Assembly: GCF_013167895.1 (NCBI RefSeq)
Contig: NZ_BLWC01000001.1
Coordinates: 5,208,001-5,272,000 of the forward strand
Source: Streptomyces fulvorobeus
GTDB lineage: Bacteria; Actinomycetota; Actinomycetes; Streptomycetales; Streptomycetaceae
Direction: 5' to 3'
Length of the DNA: 64,000 nucleotides
In this document: in pieces, positions 32,682 to 42,233 of the stretch
Layout: each line of letters starts with the position of its first letter
Position numbering within the stretch: the stretch's first letter is position 1
Program-made: the position numbers and the translations under genes
Notes under the pieces: generated by a model
The model's input: only the letters and a program-made list of their open reading frames with translations
Told to the model about the DNA's origin: nothing
Database searches by the model: none

Positions 32682-34139
32682 ATGACCCAGCAGTCAGTGG
32701 AGCCCAGGACCGGTGCGGAGGACGCGGGCCACGGCTCGCGCGTCCCCGCCGGACGGTCCTGGCTCGACCGGTACTTTCACATATCCGACAGAGGATCGAC
32801 CGTCGCGCGTGAGATGCGCGGGGGCACCACCACCTTCATGGCGATGGCGTACATCCTCCTTCTCAACCCGCTGATCCTCGGCGGCAAGGACGTGGACGGC
32901 AATCTCCTCAGCCAGCCCGGCCTGATCACCGCGACGGCTCTCGCCGCCGCCGCGACGACCCTGCTGATGGGCTTCGTCGGCAAGGTCCCGCTGGCCCTCG
33001 CCGCCGGACTCAGCGTCTCCGGAGTACTCGCCGGGCAGGTCGCCCCGGCCATGACCTGGCCGCAGGCCATGGGCATGTGCGTGATCTACGGTGTGGTGAT
33101 CTGCCTCCTGGTGGTCACCGGCCTCCGCGAGCTGATCATGAACGCGATCCCGCTCGCACTGAAGCACGGCATCACCATGGGCATCGGCCTGTTCATCGCC
33201 CTGATCGGCCTCTACAAGGCCGGCTTCGTCCACCAGGGCGCCGTGACACCCGTATCCCTCGGCCCCGCCGGTGAACTCGCCGGCTGGCCCGTCCTGATCT
33301 TCTGCGTGACCCTGCTGCTCATCTTCATGCTCCAGGCCCGCAACATCCCCGGCGCGATCCTCATCGGGATCGCCGCGGGCACGGTCCTCGCGATCGTCAT
33401 CAACGCGATCGGCGACATCCCCGCCACGTCCTGGAGCAGCGGCCCGCCCGAGCTCAGCGGGAGCGCGGTCTCCGCGCCGGACTTCTCCCTCTTCGGAGAC
33501 GTGGAGTTCGGCGGCTGGGGCGACGTCGGCGTGATGACCGTCGGCATGATCGTCTTCACCCTCGTGCTGGCCGGCTTCTTCGACGCCATGGCCACCATCA
33601 TCGGTGTCGGTACGGAAGCCAGGCTGGCCGACGACAAGGGCCGGATGCCCGGCCTCTCCAAGGCACTCTTCATCGACGGCGCAGGCGGTGCCATCGGCGG
33701 TGTCACCGGAGGCTCCGGCCAGACCGTCTTCGTCGAGTCGGCCACGGGTGTCGGGGAGGGTGCCAGGACCGGACTCGCCTCCGTCGTCACCGGGCTGTTC
33801 TTCGCCGCCTGCCTCTTCTTCACCCCGCTGACCGCGATCGTGCCGACCGAGGTGGCGTCCGCCGCCCTCGTCGTCATCGGCGCCATGATGATGCAGAACG
33901 CCCGGCACGTGGACTGGGGTGACCGTTCCGTCGCCATCCCGGTCTTCCTCACGGTCGTCCTGATGCCCTTCACCTACACCATCACCACCGGTGTGGCGGC
34001 AGGCGTCATCTCGTACACCGCCATCAAGCTCGCGCAGGGCAGGGCCCGCGAGGTCGGGGCCTTCATGTGGGGGCTGACGGTGATCTTCATCGTCTACTTC
34101 GCGCTCAACCCCATCGAGAGCTGGCTGGGCGTCCACTGA
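32682..34139 (+). CDS. NCS2 purine permease (guanine/hypoxanthine type)
   Basis: 485 residues with about 12 membrane helices. The N-terminus is WLDRYFHISDRGSTVAREMR, GGTTTFMAMAYILLLNPLIL. The AzgA-type motifs LALAAGLSVSGVLAGQVAPAM, LKHGITMGIGLFIALIGL, GFFDAMATIIGVGTEA and GGSGQTVFVESATGVGEGAR match adenine/guanine/hypoxanthine transporters rather than the urate/xanthine branch found near 55-60 kb. It supplies substrate for xanthine dehydrogenase just upstream. Confidence 0.9.
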   Translation: MTQQSVEPRTGAEDAGHGSRVPAGRSWLDRYFHISDRGSTVAREMRGGTTTFMAMAYILLLNPLILGGKDVDGNLLSQPGLITATALAAAATTLLMGFVGKVPLALAAGLSVSGVLAGQVAPAMTWPQAMGMCVIYGVVICLLVVTGLRELIMNAIPLALKHGITMGIGLFIALIGLYKAGFVHQGAVTPVSLGPAGELAGWPVLIFCVTLLLIFMLQARNIPGAILIGIAAGTVLAIVINAIGDIPATSWSSGPPELSGSAVSAPDFSLFGDVEFGGWGDVGVMTVGMIVFTLVLAGFFDAMATIIGVGTEARLADDKGRMPGLSKALFIDGAGGAIGGVTGGSGQTVFVESATGVGEGARTGLASVVTGLFFAACLFFTPLTAIVPTEVASAALVVIGAMMMQNARHVDWGDRSVAIPVFLTVVLMPFTYTITTGVAAGVISYTAIKLAQGRAREVGAFMWGLTVIFIVYFALNPIESWLGVH

Positions 34140-34177
34140 CGCCCGCCCCGTCCGCACCCCGCCTAAGGAGACACGCC

Positions 34178-35317
34178 ATGCTGGACATCGCCGAAGAGCT
34201 GCACCGGTGGGTCGGGCAGGGACGCGAGTTCGCCGTCGCCACCGTGGTGGCGGTCGGCGGCAGCGCGCCCCGGCAGCCGGGCGCCGCCCTCGCGGTCGAC
34301 CGTGACGGCACGGCGATCGGATCGGTCTCGGGCGGATGTGTGGAGGGCGCGGTGTACGAGCTGTGCCGACAGGCCCTCGACGACGGCAGAACCGTCCGCG
34401 AGCGGTTCGGCTACAGCGACGAGGACGCCTTCGCGGTCGGTCTGACCTGCGGCGGCGTCATCGACATCCTGGTCACCCCGGTGCGCGCGCACGATCCCGC
34501 GCGCCCGGTGCTCGCCGCCGCGCTCGCGGCCGCCGCGGCGGGGGCGGCGGCCGCGGTCGCCCGGGTCACCGAAGGGCCCGCCGAACTGCTCGGCCGGCCC
34601 CTCCTCGTCCACCCCGGCGGGGCGTACGAGGGCGGGCTCGGCGGACATCCCGAGCTCGACCGCACGGTGGTGGCCGAGGCCCGCGCGATGCTGGACACGG
34701 GCCGCACCGGCACTCTGGTCATCGGGGCGGAGGGCTCGCGGTGCGGGACGCCCGTCACCCTGCTCGTGGAGTCGAGCGTCCCGCCGCCCCGGATGATCGT
34801 GTTCGGGGCGATCGACTTCGCCTCGGCGCTGGTCCGGGCCGGCAGGTTCCTCGGCTACCGGGTCACCGTCTGCGACGCCCGGCCGGTCTTCGCCACCCGG
34901 GCCCGCTTCCCGGAGGCCGACGAGATCGTCGTCGACTGGCCCCACCGCTACCTCGCGGCCACCGAGGTGGACGCGCGCACGGTGCTCTGCGTCCTCACGC
35001 ACGACGCCAAGTTCGACGTACCGCTGCTCGAAGCGGCCCTCAAGCTCCCCGTCGCCTACGTCGGCGCCATGGGCTCGCGCCGCACTCACCTGGACCGCAA
35101 CGAACGGCTGCGCGAGGTGGGGGTCACCGAAGCCCAGCTGGCGCGGCTGCACTCACCTATCGGCCTCGACCTCGGAGCCCGTACGCCCGAGGAGACCGCC
35201 CTGTCGATCGCCGCCGAGATCGTCGCCGAGCGGCGCGGCGGCAGCGGGCGCCCGCTCACCGGCGCCCACACCCCGATCCACCACGAGGGCGGTCCCTCGC
35301 TCGCCTCGGTGGCCTGA
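34178..35317 (+). CDS. xdhC: XdhC-family molybdenum hydroxylase maturation factor
   Basis: 379 residues. XdhC/CoxI N-terminal domain (FAVATVVAVGGSAPRQPGAA, GSVSGGCVEGAVYELCRQAL, VGLTCGGVIDILV) and C-terminal Rossmann domain (RMIVFGAIDFASALVRAGRF, VCVLTHDAKFDVPLLEAAL-like, YVGAMGSRRTHLDR, IGLDLGARTPEETALSIAAE). It binds the molybdenum cofactor, helps sulfurate it and inserts it into xanthine dehydrogenase. AAGGAG lies 7 nt before the ATG. It closes the purine oxidation cluster. Confidence 0.93.
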   Translation: MLDIAEELHRWVGQGREFAVATVVAVGGSAPRQPGAALAVDRDGTAIGSVSGGCVEGAVYELCRQALDDGRTVRERFGYSDEDAFAVGLTCGGVIDILVTPVRAHDPARPVLAAALAAAAAGAAAAVARVTEGPAELLGRPLLVHPGGAYEGGLGGHPELDRTVVAEARAMLDTGRTGTLVIGAEGSRCGTPVTLLVESSVPPPRMIVFGAIDFASALVRAGRFLGYRVTVCDARPVFATRARFPEADEIVVDWPHRYLAATEVDARTVLCVLTHDAKFDVPLLEAALKLPVAYVGAMGSRRTHLDRNERLREVGVTEAQLARLHSPIGLDLGARTPEETALSIAAEIVAERRGGSGRPLTGAHTPIHHEGGPSLASVA

Positions 35318-35395
35318 ACCATCCTCCCGCTCCTGGTCCTTCCTCCGGAGCCACCTCCGCGCACCACCGGTGGGGGCGTGCGGTTGGATGGTGCC

Positions 35396-36073
35396 ATGAG
35401 CGTTCACGACGTCGCCCGTCACCTGCCTGGGATATCAGCCCTCAGCGACCTCTGCCGTGCCATGGCGATGCTGGACGCGATCCTGTGCCCCGAGTGGGCG
35501 GACCGGTGGCACAGCTACGACGCCCGGTGGTCCGGGTCGGGCGGACAGCCGCTGGAGCTGGCCTCCATGCGCAACGGGTCGGGCGACGCGTACTCGATCG
35601 TCTTCTCGCCCGCCGGGGCGTACGTCCGGGGTTTTGACCACGAGTCGCCGATGAGCCCGTACGTCGACGACGCGCTGTGGCCCGGGGTGCTCGACGACGT
35701 ACCGCCGGTCTTCCTGCCCTTCGTGTCGGAGCCGTCCTTCGGCGACGAGGCGGGCGTGCCGCTCGTGACGGCGTGTCTGTGGCGCCGGACCACGGACAGC
35801 GCGTGGTGCACGGGGGACATCGACTTCCCCGAGGAGGGGGACACCGCGGACGGGGCGGACTACGTGTTCCAGCTCCTGGTCGCCGGTACCCCGGACGCCT
35901 ACCTCGAATGGGCCGAGGACTACTACGAGGTCACCCTCGACCCGGCCGCCGTGCGCCATGTGTACGCCCTCAGGCCGCTCACCGCCGAGGTGGTCGCGGC
36001 CCTCAACCCGGAGATCACCCTCGCGGACCTGGCCGACGACATCGAGGAGACCGGCTACCCGGTCGGTGGGTGA
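35396..36073 (+). CDS. Hypothetical protein
   Basis: 225 residues, acidic and soluble, with no signal peptide or membrane helix. Recognisable stretches are CPEWADRWHSYDARWSGSGG, SIVFSPAGAYVRGFDHESPM, FLPFVSEPSFGDEAGVPLVT, TAEVVAALNPEITLADLADD. It looks like a uniform actinobacterial protein of unknown function. The ATG has no ribosome binding site, but TTGGAT lies exactly 6 nt upstream, so it is probably leaderless. Confidence 0.72.
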   Translation: MSVHDVARHLPGISALSDLCRAMAMLDAILCPEWADRWHSYDARWSGSGGQPLELASMRNGSGDAYSIVFSPAGAYVRGFDHESPMSPYVDDALWPGVLDDVPPVFLPFVSEPSFGDEAGVPLVTACLWRRTTDSAWCTGDIDFPEEGDTADGADYVFQLLVAGTPDAYLEWAEDYYEVTLDPAAVRHVYALRPLTAEVVAALNPEITLADLADDIEETGYPVGG

Positions 36074-36445
36074 AGGCGACTGATCCGAGGCCCGGGAGAC
36101 CCTGCCGGTCAGCGGCGCGTGAGCCACGCGGGGGAGAGGGGAGCCTGGCCGCGTTCGACGCCCAGGCCGGTGGAGTCACCGTCGCGCCCGTACATCGGCA
36201 CCGTGTGCCGTACCGTTCCGCCGCGAGGCCCGCGTGGGGCCCCCGCCCGGCCGGCGTGTCACCCGTCCGGGCGCCGCACGGGATTCGCACACCTGGTCGT
36301 CCCCCCACCGCACGGGGGAACGCGAGGCGGCCCACGGCCCGTGAAGGCGTATAAAGGGTCCCTCCCAAGCAGCCGGCGCCCCCGATGGCCTTGTCCCCAC
36401 CCCACGCGGCCGGCGTCACCGCGTACGACAGCGGAGGAGCGCCCC
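36074..36445. other. Intergenic region upstream of the ACP/ketosynthase cassette
   Basis: 372 bp. A minus-strand frame of 134 codons crosses it but overlaps both flanks and has no start signal. A GTATAAAGG element at about 36349 could be a -10 box about 90 nt before the ACP gene. A good -35 was not found. Nothing else was seen. Confidence 0.4.
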
Positions 36446-36679
36446 ATGAGCACCTCGCAAGAGATCACCACCCTGCTGGTGACGGAGTTCGGTACCGACC
36501 CCCTCGCCATCCGCCCCGAAGTGCCGCTCCGCCAACTGCGCCTGGACTCACTGGCGCTGGAGGAGCTGCGACTGCTGATCGAGGACCGCATGGACATCGA
36601 TCTTGAAGACGTCGCGCTCACCTCGCGGGACACCGTGGGCGAGCTCGTCGCGGCCGTGCACGGAAAGGTCACCGCGTGA
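36446..36679 (+). CDS. Acyl carrier protein
   Basis: 77 residues of the PP-binding fold. The phosphopantetheine Ser is in LRLDSLALEELRLLIEDRM, followed by helix III (DIDLEDVALTSRDTVGELVA). GGAGGAG lies 6 nt before the ATG. The stop overlaps the ketosynthase start by 4 bp, so the two are translationally coupled and likely work together. The core DSL motif is intact, so it should be activated by a phosphopantetheinyl transferase. Confidence 0.92.
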   Translation: MSTSQEITTLLVTEFGTDPLAIRPEVPLRQLRLDSLALEELRLLIEDRMDIDLEDVALTSRDTVGELVAAVHGKVTA

Positions 36680-37944
36680 CGGCCCGCGGGGCCGCGTCAC
36701 CGTGGGGCAGGCCGCCCCTTGAGCCGTTCGCCGCCGCCGTCACCGGCATCGGCCTGGTCACCGCTGCGGGCGTCGGCGCGGACGCCGCCTGGCAGGGGGT
36801 CTGCGATCCCGCGGCCCTGCCCTCCGTCGGGTACCGGCCCGAACTCGACGGTCTGCCCTGCGACTTCATGTACACCGTCCCCGGCCTGGACACCCGGGCC
36901 GTGCTGGGCGTCGCCGCCCAGCGGCTGATGGACCGTTTCTCGCAGCTCGCGGTGGTCGCCGCCCGGGAGGCCGTCGCCGACGCCGGACTCGGCCCCGAGG
37001 TCTGGGACAGCGGCCGGGTCGCCGTCGTCATCGGCTCCGCGCACGGCGGGCTGCCCTTCTACGACGGACAGCACACCGCCCTCGCCGAGCGCGGCGCGCG
37101 GCGGGTCTCCCCCAAACTCGCCCCGCTCACCGTCGTCAACGGCGCCGCGAGCAGCGTCGCCATGGACCTCGGCGTGCACGGACCGAGCCAGGCCGTCTCC
37201 ACGGCCTGCTCGTCCGGCACCGTCGCCATCGGCACCGCCCACCAGATGCTCCGTACCGGGGCCTGCGACATCGTCGTGGCGGGCGGCGCCGAATCGGTCT
37301 GCTGCCGGCTGCTGTTCGCCAGCGCCTGCCAGATGAAGGCCGTCTCCACCCGCCGCGACGACCCGGGCGCGGCCTGCCGCCCCTTCGACATCCACCGGGA
37401 CGGTTTCGTCGTCGGCGAGGGCGCGGGGCTCCTCGTCATGGAGCACCCCGGTCACGCCCGGGCCCGCGGCGCCGCGGTCCGCGCGCACGTCGCCGGTTAC
37501 GGAGCCTCCAGTGACGCGCACTCGGCCGTCGCCCCCGACCCGGACGGCCTCGGCATCGAGCGGGCGCTGCGCACCGCGCTGGCGGACGCGGGGCTGGTCG
37601 CGGCGGACATCGGCCACGTCAACGCCCACGGCACCTCGACCGTCGCCAACGACCTCATCGAGGCGACCATGCTCCACCGGGTGCTCGGCGAGCGCCCCCT
37701 CGTCACCTCGACCAAGGCCAGGACCGGGCACACACTCGGTGCGGCGGGCGGCATCGAGGCCGCGCTGACCGTCCTCGCGCTCCAGCACCAACTGGTGCCG
37801 CCCACCGCCAACCTCGACTCACCCGACCCCCGGATTCCCGTCGACGTGGTGAGCAAGGAGGCCAGGCCGGGCGTCTTCGACTGCGCGGTCAAGACCTCGC
37901 TCGGCTTCGGCGGCCACAACGCGGCGCTCGTCCTCACCAAGTGA
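36676..37944 (+). CDS. Beta-ketoacyl-ACP synthase (KAS II-like)
   Basis: 422 residues of the condensing-enzyme fold with a complete Cys-His-His triad: QAVSTACSSGTVAIG, HVNAHGTSTVANDL, STKARTGHTLGAAGG. The C-terminus is VKTSLGFGGHNAALVLTK. It resembles FabF-like and type II polyketide KS-alpha enzymes. It is coupled to a dedicated ACP but has no malonyl transferase, ketoreductase or cyclase nearby, so it is not a full polyketide or fatty-acid cluster. It may elongate one specific acyl chain or be an orphan pair. The product is unknown. Confidence 0.92.
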   Translation: MTARGAASPWGRPPLEPFAAAVTGIGLVTAAGVGADAAWQGVCDPAALPSVGYRPELDGLPCDFMYTVPGLDTRAVLGVAAQRLMDRFSQLAVVAAREAVADAGLGPEVWDSGRVAVVIGSAHGGLPFYDGQHTALAERGARRVSPKLAPLTVVNGAASSVAMDLGVHGPSQAVSTACSSGTVAIGTAHQMLRTGACDIVVAGGAESVCCRLLFASACQMKAVSTRRDDPGAACRPFDIHRDGFVVGEGAGLLVMEHPGHARARGAAVRAHVAGYGASSDAHSAVAPDPDGLGIERALRTALADAGLVAADIGHVNAHGTSTVANDLIEATMLHRVLGERPLVTSTKARTGHTLGAAGGIEAALTVLALQHQLVPPTANLDSPDPRIPVDVVSKEARPGVFDCAVKTSLGFGGHNAALVLTK

Positions 37945-38150
37945 CCGGCGGAACGACCACCGCCTCCGAGGAGATCACCCGGTCCCTGACGGGGAACGGA
38001 CCCCGCTACGGCTACCGCGTCCTGGAGCACCGCCCGGACTTCTCCGGCGTGCCCGCGCCGGCCTTCGCGGGGGAACAGACAGCACCGGGTGTCCTGCCGC
38101 ACCGGGACCGGGCCGCGCACGACGTGACGGTGTCGCGCGCGGCCCGGTGA
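37941..38150 (+). CDS. Small hypothetical protein coupled to the ketosynthase gene
   Basis: 69 residues: a GTG start overlapping the ketosynthase stop (GTGA), strongly G/C-biased third positions, and stretches such as NGPRYGYRVLEHRPDFSGVP. No domain recognised, no Cys cluster, no signal peptide. A strong hairpin overlaps its last 14 codons, which is odd for a normal gene end, so the 3' part may be altered. The tight coupling suggests a role with the ACP and ketosynthase. Confidence 0.55.
   Translation: MTGGTTTASEEITRSLTGNGPRYGYRVLEHRPDFSGVPAPAFAGEQTAPGVLPHRDRAAHDVTVSRAAR
38108..38147. terminator. Terminator overlapping a small gene
   Basis: An 11-bp perfect stem (CCGGGCCGCGC and its complement) with an 18-nt loop at the end of the ACP/ketosynthase operon, facing the converging nuclease gene whose stop is 13 nt away. 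Confidence 0.65.
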
Positions 38151-38159
38151 GGTGCCGGC

Positions 38160-40556
38160 TCAGCCCTTGTTGACCTGCATCCGGACGATCTGCGGGTCGT
38201 GGTCGCTCGCCTGGTCGGCGAACTCGGCGTTGATGTGCACCACGTCGTAGTCGAAGCGGGTCACGGCAGGGCTGGTCAGGATGTGGTCCAGCGTCTGCGA
38301 GTTGCCGTCGAACACATAGCTGTACTGCTCGCCCTCGGGCAGCGTCGTGATGAGCGGCTTGAGCACCCGGCCACTGGTCAGCGCGTCCATCGTCGGGGAG
38401 AACGCGAAGTCGTTGAGGTCCCCGAGCGTCACCACGCGGGCCGAACGGTCCGCTGCCAGCAGCGACTTGACGAAGGTGTTGACCTCCGCGGCCTGCCGCA
38501 CCCGCTTGGTCTCGGAACCGCGCACCGGCTCCTGGTTGCGGCCGTGCAGAGGCTGGTCACCGCCCTTGGACGTGAAGTGGTTGGCGATGACGAAGACGGG
38601 CTTCCCGTGGAAGCGGAACTCGCCGACCAGCGGCTTGCGGCTGTCCTCCCACGCGCTGCTCGTCGGAGTGATCCGCCCGGGCGACACCGAGAGCGTGGCG
38701 CCCTTCTTCGTGTCCACCACCGTCACGGGCGTGGTCGCGTCACCGCCGGCACGGTCCACGAAGTCGACCCGCTCGGGGTTGAAGAGGAAGACGTTACGGA
38801 TGTTGCCACCCGGCTCCCCGCCGTCCTGGCCGTCCTCGGGGGCGACGTAGCGCCATGCGTACCGCGGGCCGCCCGCCGCGACGATCGCGTCGGTGAACCG
38901 CTTCAGCGTCGCGTCGGAGCCGACCGAGCCGTCCGCGACCGGGCCGTTGTCGTCCTGGATCTCCTCGAGCGACAGCACGTCGGGTGAGGAGAGGTTCACG
39001 GCGACACCCGCGGCGAGCGTGTCGAACTTCCCCTGGTCGTCGAGCGCGTCCAGGTTCTCCACGTTGTACGTGGCCACGGCGAGCTCGTTGCCGCGCTGCG
39101 GGCGGGTGACCTCGCGCCGCAGGTGGTTGTCGGTGAGCGTGCCGAGCTCGGTGGCCTGGAGGTTGTAGCCGCCGAAGGAGGCGTAGTCCATGACACCGGT
39201 CGTGGTGCCGGACAGCACGTCGCCCACGTCCGCGACCGGAACGGGCCGGGCGGCGTCGAGCGACAGCACCTTGATGCGGCCGGTGTTCTGGTCGGTGTAC
39301 GAGGCGTAGAGCGTGCCACCGCGCACGGTCGGCCGCTCCTCGGGCTTGACGGTGACCCAGATCTCGTCGTACTGGGTGGTCGCCCCGGTGATACGGGTGT
39401 CCGCGATCCGCACCCGGGTGCCTTCGAGGGACTCGTACAGGTCCAGGGCGTACGCCGCCGGGTCGAGGGGCAACGCCTCGATCGAGCCGCCGTTCGCCGT
39501 GGGCGCGTAGGCGTCCGGCACGGAGGCCGCGTCGAGGACGACCGGCGCGGGCAGCGCGTTGCCCGAGGAGAGCACGGTGGTCTTCGGAGCGGTGAGCTGG
39601 GTGAGGGACTGGGCGGTCGCGGCCGGGTAGTACTCGGCCACCTTTCCGCTGACCAGCACCGAGTCGCCCACGGCCACGGCGGGTGCGGAGCCGCCGGTGT
39701 GGACGAACAGCCCTTCGCCGGTACGGGCGTCGGCGTCCGGAGCGGTGTCCTGTATCCAGAACCCGCGCGAACCGGAGGTCCGTACCGCGGTGACGACGCC
39801 GGGGACGCCGGTCACCGACTGCCCGGCCAGCGGTGAGAGCCGGGTGGTGCCCTGGATGTCGTGCACGCGGACGGTGCCGGGCTCGCCCGGGCCGCCGGGG
39901 CCGGGGCCCGTGCCGCCGGACGTCTCGCCCGCCGCGTTGACCGGGCCGGGCGTGCCGGCCGAGAGGTCGGCGGCGTTGTCGTCGGTGTCGGCCAGGGCCG
40001 TGCCGCGCGCCACGGAGGCGGTGGCGGACGCGCCGGTCACCGGGGAGCCCTCGCGCACGACGGCGGAGCCGTAGCCCACGAGGTCCACGATCCTGGAGTC
40101 GGCGGCGCAGTCGGCAGCCGTCCTGCAGGTCAGCGGAGTGGTGCCGGAGACGAGTGCGACGGTGCCACCGGAGGCCGACATGGCGACCGTGCCCGTCGCG
40201 TCAGCCGTCGGCAGCGCCACGGTGCCGCCCGTGCCGGCGGCCTGGGCGACGAGGTAGCGGCCACCGGGCGCGATGGACCCGGTGAGTGCCGAGACCTGCC
40301 ACAGCGAACCGGCGGACGGAGTGGCCGGAAGGTACTGCACGCTGAAGCCCGCGAGGCCGTAGGGAACGGACCCGGCGTTGGCCAGCTCGATGAAGTCCCG
40401 GGTGAGCGTGGCACCCGAGTTGCCGCCGCCGCCGTAGACCTCGGAGACCACGGCGGTCGGGGACGGGGCCGCGAAGGCGGCAGGCAGAGCGGTCACCGAG
40501 AGGGTGACGGCGACGGCTCCCGCGAGCAGAGCGGAACCGTGTCTGGATATGTGCAC
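38160..40556 (-). CDS. ExeM/NucH-type extracellular nuclease
   Basis: About 798 residues. Signal peptide (HGSALLAGAVAVTLSVTALP, AAFAAPS), a lamin-tail domain at about 30-165 (VVSEVYGGGGNSGATLTRDF, IELANAGSVPYGLAGFSVQY), an OB-fold/NucH middle region, and a C-terminal endonuclease/exonuclease/phosphatase domain at about 500-798. Catalytic motifs are present: VATYNVENLD, LSLEEIQDDN, VIANHFTSKGGD, TLGDLNDFAFSP, ASDHDPQIV. It is secreted and expected to degrade extracellular DNA for phosphate and nutrients. The GTG start was chosen from the signal peptide and a GGGGG-rich stretch upstream. Confidence 0.93.
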   Translation of the reverse strand: MHISRHGSALLAGAVAVTLSVTALPAAFAAPSPTAVVSEVYGGGGNSGATLTRDFIELANAGSVPYGLAGFSVQYLPATPSAGSLWQVSALTGSIAPGGRYLVAQAAGTGGTVALPTADATGTVAMSASGGTVALVSGTTPLTCRTAADCAADSRIVDLVGYGSAVVREGSPVTGASATASVARGTALADTDDNAADLSAGTPGPVNAAGETSGGTGPGPGGPGEPGTVRVHDIQGTTRLSPLAGQSVTGVPGVVTAVRTSGSRGFWIQDTAPDADARTGEGLFVHTGGSAPAVAVGDSVLVSGKVAEYYPAATAQSLTQLTAPKTTVLSSGNALPAPVVLDAASVPDAYAPTANGGSIEALPLDPAAYALDLYESLEGTRVRIADTRITGATTQYDEIWVTVKPEERPTVRGGTLYASYTDQNTGRIKVLSLDAARPVPVADVGDVLSGTTTGVMDYASFGGYNLQATELGTLTDNHLRREVTRPQRGNELAVATYNVENLDALDDQGKFDTLAAGVAVNLSSPDVLSLEEIQDDNGPVADGSVGSDATLKRFTDAIVAAGGPRYAWRYVAPEDGQDGGEPGGNIRNVFLFNPERVDFVDRAGGDATTPVTVVDTKKGATLSVSPGRITPTSSAWEDSRKPLVGEFRFHGKPVFVIANHFTSKGGDQPLHGRNQEPVRGSETKRVRQAAEVNTFVKSLLAADRSARVVTLGDLNDFAFSPTMDALTSGRVLKPLITTLPEGEQYSYVFDGNSQTLDHILTSPAVTRFDYDVVHINAEFADQASDHDPQIVRMQVNKG

Positions 40557-40725
40557 GTGTGGAGCCCCCAACTGTGTAGTGAGAGCAAAAGCTATGCGCG
40601 TAGAACGAGCGTGACAAGACACCGGAGGTTAATTCCGCGCATCGCGGCGGGGTTCTGCCCGGGGCTGTGTCCCGGCCAGGTGCGCCGAACAGCCCGACCG
40701 GGGAACACGCCCTAGGGTGCGAGAC

Positions 40726-42233
40726 ATGGCAGAGAGCGCGGCGCGTGCGGGAAAGGGCTCCGGCCCGGGTGCGGCGGCCGCCGGTTCCGGCGTCCCCGAC
40801 CCCCGCCGCTGGAAGGCGCTCGCCGTCTGCCTGGTGGCCGGATTCATGACGCTGCTGGACGTCTCCATCGTCAACGTGGCGCTGCCGTCCATCAGGGAGG
40901 GCCTCGACACGCCCGAGTCGGATCTCCAGTGGGTGCTGTCCGGCTACGCGCTGGCCTTCGGTCTCTTCCTCATCCCGGCGGGGCGCCTCGGCGACGCCCG
41001 GGGGCGGCGGGCGGTGTTCATGGTGGGGCTCGCGCTGTTCACGCTCGCCTCCGCCGCCTGCGGTGCCGCCCGGTCCAGCCTCTGGCTGGTGATCGCCCGG
41101 CTGGTCCAGGGCGTCGCGGGCGGACTGGTCTCCCCGCAGATCTCCGCGCTCATCCAGCAGATGTTCCCCGGCCGGGAGCGGGGCCGGGCCTTCGGCATGT
41201 TCGGCACGGTGGTCGGCGTCTCGACGGCGGTCGGCCCACTTCTCGGCGGCCTCCTGATCCAGGTGGCCGGGACGGCCGAGGGCTGGCGCTGGGTGTTCTA
41301 CGTCAATCTGCCGATCGGTGCCGTCTGCCTCCTGCTGGCTCGGCGCCTGCTCCCGGACACCCCGTCCGCCGCCCCGGTGCGGGCGCGTGACCTCGACCCG
41401 GTCGGCGTCCTGCTCCTCGGCGCGGGCGTGCTGGCCCTGCTGCTGCCGTTCGTGCAGACCCAGCAGTGGCCGGGCAACGGCAGATGGCTGCTCCTGCCCC
41501 TGGCCGCGGCGCTGCTCGCCGCATTCGCCGGCTGGGAGTCCCGGTGCGGCGGGCGGGCCACGCAGCCGGTCCTGAACCTCTCGCTCTTCCGGCTGCGGTC
41601 CTACGGGCTCGGCTGCCTGCTGGGCCTGCTGTACTTCGCGGGTTTCACCTCGATCTTCTTCGTCACCACGCTCTACCTCCAGTCCGGCCGGCACTACACC
41701 GCCCTCCAGGCGGGGTTCGCCCTCACCCCGTTCGCCCTGGGCTCCGCGCTCGCAGCCGGCATCGGCGGACGGCTGGTGGGCCGCTTCGGCCGGCCCCTGG
41801 TCGTCGTCGGTCTCACGATGGTGGCGGCCGGCATCGCACTCACCGCGTTCGCCGTGCACCTGGTCCCGGGCGCCGGCGCGGGATGGGCCATGGCCGCCCC
41901 CTGCTGCTGGCCGGCCTCGGCAGCGGCCTGGTCATCGCGCCCAACCAGACCCTCACCCTCTCCGAGGTACCGGTGGCCACGGCGGGCAGCGCCGGCGGCG
42001 CGCTCCAGACCGGCCAGCGCGTCGGGTCCGCCCTCGGGATCGCCGCCGTAGGGTCGGTGTTCCTCGCCCAGGTGGGACCGGACGGCTGGGCCACCGCGTA
42101 CGACCACGGGCTCCTCGTCTCGGTCGCCTTCGTCCTGGCGGGTCTGATCGTGGCACTCGCCGATGTGGGAACCACCCGACGGGGCAGGAAACGTACACAG
42201 GAGTACGTCGACGCAGGGAGGGCCGAGGCATGA
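40726..42233 (+). pseudogene. DHA2-type MFS drug exporter, frameshifted
   Basis: An EmrB/QacA-like transporter of about 500 residues and 14 helices: WKALAVCLVAGFMTLLDVSI, VNVALPSIREGLDTPESDLQ, WVLSGYALAFGLFLIPAGRL, GDARGRRAVF, LGGLLIQVAGTAEGWRWVF. Near 41897-41901 the C5 run should be C6. As sequenced the protein turns into a frameshifted Pro/Arg-rich tail, while the other frame continues LLLAGLGSGLVIAPNQTLT to the natural end. That natural stop overlaps the next gene by 4 bp (ATGA), confirming the repaired frame. TAGGGT lies 7 nt before the ATG with no ribosome binding site, so the mRNA is probably leaderless. Confidence 0.82.

Noticed and set aside
36446..37944. Considered as the start of a type II polyketide cluster
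   Set aside because: No chain-length factor, ketoreductase, cyclase or acyltransferase nearby; only an ACP and one ketosynthase.
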